Below, piece by piece: positions 57,429 to 64,000 of a stretch of 64,000 bases of DNA. A program made the position numbers and the translations under genes. The stretch is from Massariosphaeria phaeospora (lineage: Eukaryota > Ascomycota > Dothideomycetes > Pleosporales). The stretch is from the NCBI GenBank assembly GCA_011032825.1, contig JAADJZ010000001.1, positions 186,001 through 250,000 on the forward strand, written 5' to 3'. Numbering within the stretch: position 1 is the first letter of the stretch; each line of letters begins with the position of its first letter. The notes below the pieces were generated by a model. It made no database searches and had not been told where the DNA came from. It saw only the letters and a list, made by a program, of their open reading frames with translations.

Positions 57429-57514
57429 ACGTAAAGCACTAGCGAACTCGCTACACTAGCGAACTCGCCAAAATTTCTTAGCACTAAATTCTTAGGTTTA
57501 AAGCTTAATAACGT
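57429..57514 (+). repeat. 86-bp TA-flanked mini-element
   Basis: ACGTAAAGCACTAGCGAACT to AATAACGT, flanked by TA on both sides (57427-57428, 57515-57516). The left part contains two E-type iterons (CACTAGCGAACTCG). It is related to the piece at 41047-41134. Too short to code; probably a MITE mobilised by the E transposase. Confidence 0.5.
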
Positions 57515-57516
57515 TA

Positions 57517-57921
57517 CTAATAGTAGAGCTATTTAGATAGTTTTTACACCGTTTTAAAGCTTTACTCTAGCACTTTCAAACTAACTAAAAATTGCCTAAA
57601 TAGAGCTAGTATAGCTAGAGTTATTAAGAGTTAAGTATAAAGAAACTCGCTTAGCTTCTAAACTCTACTTCTAGTACTAAACTACTATAATAAATAGTAA
57701 TACTTTCTAGTATTCTTTTCTATAGTTATTATTAAGTATTTATAAAGATTTTATAGCGTACAGCTTAGAATTACATCTAGTAGAGAAGTTAAAAAGTTAC
57801 TAATACTTTTATACTTTCTAAGTAAAAATATCTATATATAGCTTATATAATCTACTATATAGCTAATAAGTAATCTAGTTTATAGTCTACTATAGCTATA
57901 TTAAGTTTAAAAAGTAATAAA
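57517..57921. repeat. Left arm region of an inverted repeat that encloses element E
   Basis: About 57715-57785 (TTCTATAGTTATTATTAAGT, then TTATAGCGTACAGCTTAGAATT) recurs as reverse complement at about 59845-59910. Together they look like the two arms of a palindromic element into which pogo element E inserted. The remaining part shows nothing recognisable. Confidence 0.5.
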
Positions 57922-57923
57922 TA

Positions 57924-59772
57924 ACGTAAAGTACCAGCGAACTCGACAGACTAGTAAACTCGACAAAATATCTTAGCACAACCAACTTATCTCAAAGAAC
58001 ATTAAATTAATTGCTATTAAACAAGAAACCTGCGTACGTCGTGCTAGCTTTAGATTTAAAAGCTTTTTTTGTATTTTTTTAGCAAGTTTGGGCATTGTGC
58101 CTTGTATTACTATAGTTTCTACAGCGCCGTAGAGCTAGTTGTGCTTTTTCTTAACTCTTTTTACTACGCGCTTTCTTTAATAGCTAAAGTGCTGTAGACG
58201 CTTTAGCAGCTACTTGCGCTAATCTATTACTATACTCTATTGTGCTACCTGTCTAAATCTGCTTTTGTTTTCGTAATTTTCTTTTTGTTGCTTCTTTAAT
58301 AGTTTTTTTAAAGCTAAAGATTCGATTGCGCATTAGCTTAACCTAATAAGCTATCTAGTAAAGCTCTTTAACAAGCTAATTAACTCTATTCTTTAGAGAT
58401 AATAGAGAGGAACTAAGCTTAGTAGTAATAAGCTTTAATTGCGATCTAAATTCAAGCGTATTGCTTGGAGTTTTTAACTGCTACGGCGTTTTTAGTGCGA
58501 GAGGTAGTAGCGAGGTACACAGTTGTACTTTAAAACAATTAAAAACTACTTGCGCGTTGATAGAAACTAGCTCTAAAGCCTTAAAAGCTTTTTTGCAGTT
58601 CTTTGTTGTAAATACTTCAAAAAACGCGTTTTTAAAAGCTAGCAAGAAGCTTTTTTTGTTAATATAGAAAACGCGCTAGCGCGCTAAGTCTCAAACGCGT
58701 TAAGAGTACTTTAGCTTTAGCAGCAAAAAGCAAACTACATCTAGCAGCTAAAGAATATAAAATAAATAAGCTAGCATGCAAAGCGTAAAAATCTTGTACT
58801 TAAAGCAATAATTTTTGAAATTCTAAGATTAGTAGCTCTTATAGCCGTTTAAAATAAGTAGCTAATACTTTTTTACCTAACGCGCTTTTGTATGCGCGTT
58901 AAAATGCTTCAACTATTTAAAACTAAAAGCGTTGTTTGTCTAGCTGTTCTTAGAAACTAAAAGCTTTTAATTGCTAGGTATAAAGTTTTTCTCGTACTAT
59001 GCTAAAATGTAAACGCGCTCTTTGTAGATAATAAATAGCGAGATTGCGTATCTTGCAGCGCAGATGCTTTAGATAACTATTACCTACTCTCAATCGCCTA
59101 GCTAGATAAAATTAGGTTGAGTACGTTTTTAAAAGCTTGTAACAACTTTTATAAACCTAATAACACTTATTTAGAAGCTAGTTTTGTTAAAGTTGTGTAT
59201 ATTATTATTCTAGATGCTGTACTTAGCTTTGGTATTCTTAACAAGCTTAAACTACGCGCTAATTACTTTAAAATCTTTTTGTTGTATTCTTTGCTAGTTT
59301 TTTGCTCAATTAAAAGCTATTTTAAGCTCGCTTAAACGCGTTACAAATCTCTTAGCCTAGTTTTTGCCTACTAGCTTTTTACTTTGCGTAGCTACTAGTT
59401 TATTTTCTATATCTCCTACCTCAAACAGCTAAAAAGCAAATTCTCGCGAATTAAAGTCGAGAATATATTGAATAATCGTTTGCTCTTTAGTCGTAGTAAG
59501 CTTTAAAAATGTAAGTTGTATTTAAGCTCAAAATAGAATTTCTCTAGCGCGTTTAGAGAGAGTATAGTGTTTAACGTTAAAAGCACTAGCAGCAGCTTAA
59601 TAGCTTTAGAATTAGCTAGAATTATAAGCTTTAAGAGCAAGCTAAAGTTTCTTTTCGTGTTAGTGTAATAACGCGTTAGTTAGTTGAAACATATTGCGTT
59701 GATAGAGAAAGTAGTAGTCTTGGCAAATTTTGTCGAGTTTACTAGTTTGTTGAGTTCGCTAGTGCTTTACGT
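57924..59772 (-). mobile_element. pogo/Fot1-like element E, complete but dead
   Basis: 1849 bp, flanked by TA (57922-57923 and 59773-59774). Inverted ends of about 45 bp start ACGTAAAG and carry two 17-bp iterons (ACTAGTAAACTCGACA type). The minus-strand transposase has its head near 59.7 kb, a Tc5 part and DDE core in 59.4-58.5 kb, and a knuckle-containing tail near 58.1 kb. The plus-strand ORFs at 58461-58667 and 59117-59335 are antisense shadows. The coding core is close to that of A, B2 and E2. Confidence 0.87.
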
Positions 59773-59775
59773 TAT

Positions 59776-59910
59776 TTATTATTATAAATAATAATACTAC
59801 TCTAAACTACTTAACTTTGTATGTAGAATCTAACTTTATTTACTAGCTTTAATTCTAAGCTGCGCGCTATAAAATCTTTATAAATACTTAATAACAACTA
59901 TAGAAAAAAA
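59776..59910. repeat. Right arm of the inverted repeat around element E
   Basis: It contains GCTATAAAATCTTTATAAAT then ACTTAATAACAACTATAGAA, the complement of part of 57715-57785. It ends next to the TA before pogo fragment B3. Confidence 0.5.
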
Positions 59911-59912
59911 TA

Positions 59913-60048
59913 ACGTAATCTACTAACTACTAAGTAGAATACTTTACTAAGTAAAATAGTTTCTGCTAAAAACTTCTACTTCTTTATTAACGCAACATGT
60001 TTTAACAACAAAAAGCGCAATTATCTAACTAAAAAAGTAGAATTTAGC
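59913..60048 (+). mobile_element. pogo/Fot1-like element B3, left end only
   Basis: It starts ACGTAATCTACTAACTACTA after TA (59911-59912), a B-type end with one iteron extended by four bases. It runs to the transposase start (near 59997) and is cut at 60048 by an LTR. The remainder would lie beyond the retrotransposon, outside the window. Confidence 0.75.
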
Positions 60049-60380
60049 TATTACGATCTAGTATTACGACTAGGCTTAGCGCGAAGCGCTTAGGTTATAA
60101 AGCTACTAATAAAGTTACACAGCAAGCTAACTAAACTTTAGTTACGTAACTACTTATTAGTAAGCGCTTAAGAATAAGCGCGCTTAATAGTAAGCGCTTA
60201 GCAATAAGCACTGCTTAGTAGTAAGCGCTTAAGAATAAGCAAAAACACTTTCTAAGTATATAAACCTAAGAAAACAACGCACTTTTACAGTTGTTGTTTT
60301 TAATTTTACAATTTACAAGTTAACTTTTACTTTAACTTTTATACTCTTTGCAAAACGAAACTTGCTACTGCTTTAGTATC
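60049..60380 (+). repeat. Partial LTR of the gypsy-1 family
   Basis: It begins TATTACGATCTAGTATTACG, the mirror of the gypsy-1 LTR end, and carries the 30-bp AAGCGCTTA units. It stops about 100 bp short of the expected end, where a second LTR of the same family starts with TGTTACGATC. It is the first part of an LTR interrupted by a later insertion. Confidence 0.75.
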
Positions 60381-63300
60381 TGTTACGATCTAGCTACTGC
60401 AAACTCAATCTAGCGCAAAGCGCTTAGGTTATAAACTACTAATAAAGTTACATAGCAAAGCTAACTAAAGTAGAGTTACGTAACTCGCTTAGTAATTAGT
60501 AGTTTTAGCAACAACTAAGCAACTAAGCACTACGCTTAGTAATTAGTGTAATTAGTGTAATTAGTACGACTAATTAACTAAGCACTTAGCTTTAGTATTA
60601 AGTATATAGCGAAAGCAATAAACTTTTATAGCTTATTGTCTTTAATTTTACAATCTACTAGTTAACTTTTACTTTAACTTTGATACTTTTTGCAAAACGA
60701 AGCTTGCTACTGCCTTAGTATTAAACGCTATACAATTTCTTTAGTCTATTGAACTTACTTATTCTCTAAGAACTAACCTAAGCTTGATAAACAACTTTTT
60801 CAAGTTTACTTAACTTTTACATATTGAAAACTCTTAAGATAAGTAATACTTTAATAACTACTTTTTTTTATACTCGCACTAGCGGTACGAAAGTAGCAAA
60901 GCCTAACTTCTACTACAGAAATCAATTGAAATTAGAGAACTAGATACTCTAGTTCGACTTTTTCTTTAAATTCGAAGATAACTATGTTAACGATGCTAAC
61001 AAGGCATTTCTAATAGCTTTCTACATAAAAGAGCTAGCTCTTAAGTAAGTTTAACTCTACTTAAAAAAGTACATAAATAGCGACAATAATAAAAACATAA
61101 TTATACGCATGTTCAAAAATTACGCTATGTTTAAAAACAAACTGCAACAATTTTATGCAGTTGCCAACAAACTTACTATTGTAAAAAAAACTATTTAACA
61201 AATGCGCTAGACTAAGTTAGCTAGAAACTACGCTAACCTATTTTAACAGTACTCTATCTAGACTAACTAAAACAACAAAGCACTTATGCGCATGTACAAA
61301 CAAAAGCTAAAAAATAACGTTAAAGCAAAACTAATGCGCTCTAGAGCAGCTACAAATACCTTAAGCAATTTAATCAAAAAGTTAATTCGCTTTAACAATA
61401 AGTTGTACGAACTCGCAATTAAAACGCGAGCTAAAGCAAGGTTCTACGTACTAAAAAGCAACAAAAGTTATATACTTAACACTAGTTAGCGCTAAGTATA
61501 AACTTAGCACTTGCGCTTAATAAGCATATACAACTTACTCTAAAAATACGAACTTATGCATCTCAACAACTTCAACAAAAGCAAACTAATTAAAAAACAA
61601 TTAAAGTATAGCAAGGAAATAAGGACTTGCTATAATTGTAGCAAGCTAAGCTACATATCTAGCAACTGTTACTAAAAAAACAAAGTTGTTTAATAGTTGA
61701 ACGTACTGTTTAATACTACAAGTAGTATTAATAAAAAGTAGAAAGTAATTACTCTTATAGATGTTAAGAATTAGAAAGAACAGTTGCCTAAAGAAACAAG
61801 TTTAGCTAAAAGAAAATTGCTTTGTAACAATACTAATTCTTTAATAAGTAAAGAATACGAGTTACTAGATAAGCAACTAAACCTACTAAATTCCACAGAA
61901 CATAAAAACCAAATTACTAAGAAAAAACAAGTACGAAGAATCTATTAATCTAATACTTTACTTTAAAACAATGTACTTGATTACAACGAAGTAGTGTAGA
62001 AATATCTTAACAAGCTCAACTAATAGCTTACAAAAAAAAACAAACAAGGAATCTATTAAAAGCTTAAAAAAACAAAACGCTTTAAACAAAACATTTTACT
62101 TTTGAATCTAAACAAATCGGCTACTAACGAGCACTAGCACGATAAAGCTACGAAAGAGTTTCAACAATACTTTAAAAGCAATAGCAACAACGCGAACTCT
62201 TACAAACTACAGTACTACCTAGACTACTAGAATCTAAAACACGCGAAAATGTCATAAACAGTGTGTTTTCACGACTACTATTTTATTTATTACTTTAACA
62301 AGCAAGGCACAAGATAGTTTTTTAAAAGAAAAAGCTAATTCTGCTTTTAAAAGTAGTTTAAATGCAAAAACGACACTTGCGAATACTACTTATAAAACAA
62401 ACGCAACACACTATACTTTCTTAGAAAAAACAACTTAGCAAAACTACTTGCAATACGAATGCTTGTAAACGGCAACTGTACTTAGGTACAATAGCAAACC
62501 TGCTTACACTCTAACTGCGCACAGCATTAGACTTTTAAGAAAGCTAACAAATTTAGTACAAATTCTTTTTTAGGCTAGCAACGCTTAACTCTAAAGTTAG
62601 ACAAATTAACGTAATTAACCTAGCGAAGCAAATTAAGCTATTAGTAAAGCTTAACAGTTACTTAATAAAAGCCTTAATCGACATAGAAGCTTAGAATAAC
62701 TTTGTTTTTGCTTAAACAGTGTTTGTAGCCGGCTTACACCTACTAGAGAAACAACAGCTTTATTTACTTGCTAGTGCCAACGAATAGCTTATACAAGCGC
62801 AACTAGTAGTTATATACAAAATAAGTAACGTACTATTGCACATTAAACAACATTAAGAGAAGTTAGCTTTCGACGTTTTTGAATTAGCTATCTACGACAT
62901 TATTTTAAGACTTTTTTAGTTAAGAAAGCACAACTCTTAGATTAATTAGAAGAAAAACACGCTTTCGCTAGAGTATTGCAGAAATAGCGCTTCTAACACT
63001 ATGCCTGCGCATCGGCAAAGTTTAATAGCAAATAAAAAAATAGTTAATTTAATTGCATCGACAAAGGACGACTTTAAAAAACAAAAGTTTAACTTAACAA
63101 ATACCAACTTAGAGCTCTTAGATTAACAAGTTAGAGTAAAGAAAAAAATCAGCGCACTTTTAGGAATACTCTACGAGTACAAAGAGTTTAGACATTTCTT
63201 TTAAAAAGTAGAAAACGCAGAAGCGTTACTAGAACACAAGCTTTAAAACTACAAAATTGTCTTACAAAAAGAAAAGCAACTAACTTTCAACTTAATTTAC

Positions 63301-64000
63301 AAACTATTAAAAAAAGAACTAAGCACGCTACGCAACTACATTAGAAACAACTTAAAAAAAAGTTACATACAACTGTTACAGTTACTTGCAGAATACTTAA
63401 TTATTTTTGTACTAAAAAAAATAGTGTATTACGACTATACGTTGATTATCGCAAGCTCAACAATATTACAGTTAAAAATCAATACTCTCTACTAAACATT
63501 ACAGAATTACGAGATTGATTATTCTACGCAAAAGTTTTTACAGCGCTTAACCTACGAGATAGTTACTACTTTATTAAAATCAAAAAAAGTAAAAATAGAA
63601 AACAGCGTTTTAAACGAGATATAGATACTACAAATACACTGTTATGCTATTTAAACTTACAAATGCCCTAGCAACTTTTTAAAAGCTTATTAATAACGTG
63701 TTAAAAACGCACTTAGATATTTTTGTTGTTACTTATTTAGACAATATTTTATCTATTTTAAAACTTAAAAGAACTATGTTGAACATGTTAAAACAGTACT
63801 AAAGTGCTTTAACAAGTTTAACTTTTAACTTAAACTAAAAAAGTGCGAATTTTACAAGCACGAAGTTGCATTTTTTAGATACGTAGTAGAAGCGGACGGA
63901 GTACGCATAAGCAAAGACAAAATTAAAGTAGTTAAAAAATAGCTACAACTAAGAACGTTAAAGAAATACAATTTTTTTTAAAGTTTCTAAACTTTAATTA
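60381..64000 (+). mobile_element. Ty3/gypsy element of the gypsy-1 family, truncated by the window edge
   Basis: The 5' LTR is 60381-60821 (TGTTACGATC to CTTTTACA). The sequence inside it (TATTGAAAACTCTTAAGATA) matches the inside of the 5' LTR of gypsy element 1. The plus-strand gag includes an open piece at 61286-61489 (MRMYKQKLKNNVKAKLMRSR), then a zinc knuckle near 61.63-61.68 kb (CYNCSKLSYISSNC), protease near 62.68 kb, and reverse transcriptase from about 63.40 kb, with LDYRKLNNI-like and FVVTYLDNILSI motifs, running off the end. The 3' LTR and target duplication cannot be seen. Confidence 0.85.
60845..64000 (+). pseudogene. gag-pol of the right-hand gypsy element, partial and degraded
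   Basis: It is the same protein as in gypsy element 1: the gag segment differs from 23138-23341 at few residues, mostly Asp/Glu to Asn/Lys, as expected from GA-to-AA change. Stops are frequent. RNase H, integrase and chromodomain should follow beyond position 64000. Confidence 0.8.

Noticed and set aside
57517..64000. Subtelomeric or telomeric location
   Set aside because: No TTAGGG-type arrays and no helicase-like subtelomeric genes are seen. AT-rich RIP blocks occur anywhere in such genomes.

Overview
The window is nuclear DNA of a filamentous ascomycete (Pezizomycotina). The evidence is short 47-55 bp introns with GT..AG ends, fungal gene families, and large AT-rich blocks of transposon copies killed by C-to-T / G-to-A mutation, as expected from repeat-induced point mutation (RIP). 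A member of Dothideomycetes is plausible from the transposon families, but this is an inference.

Gene-rich part, 1-11.7 kb. It holds four ordinary genes: an epoxide hydrolase (207-1364, +); a 695-residue nuclear-looking coiled-coil protein with three exons (3123-5317, -); OST3/OST6, a subunit of the ER oligosaccharyltransferase, with four exons (5709-6846, +); and a 1156-residue copper-type P1B ATPase with a long cysteine-rich head (7701-11171, -).

Transposon block, 11.7-54.7 kb. It is built almost entirely of dead mobile elements, many nested. They include a 3.6 kb Tc1/mariner element with an accessory ORF (11705-15280); a cohort of pogo/Fot1-like elements of 1848-1849 bp (15334-17182, 38985-40833, 52518-54365, 57924-59772) flanked by TA; a fourth-type copy (17307-27827) split by a Ty3/gypsy chromovirus (17705-24237, TSD GTAAG) and by a second pogo element (24752-26887, TSD TA); a second gypsy family (44489-51579, TSD AAAAG) inside another pogo relic; Tc1-like transposase relics; and several palindromic MITEs. 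A less mutated island at 27.8-32.7 kb carries a degenerate tRNA-Ala, a Tc1-like pseudogene and the best-preserved pogo copy.

Second gene island, 54.7-57.3 kb. It has normal base composition and two candidate genes: a short protein with an integrase-type H2C2 zinc finger (55104-55700, +) behind a 36-bp tandem repeat, and a three-exon gene with an F-box-like/2EXR motif (55992-57173, -).

From 57.4 kb to the end, AT-rich relics resume: a pogo element inside a hairpin repeat, then a pogo end broken by an LTR, which is itself broken by a gypsy copy that runs off the window.

Main general observations. Hand comparison of repeat pairs suggests that the hypermutation here follows the base 5' of the cytosine (TC and CC) more than the classical CpA context. 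The pogo cohort shares a core and a length but carries different terminal iterons and different N-terminal heads. Both gypsy families carry an antisense Cys-rich ORF between the chromodomain and the 3' LTR.
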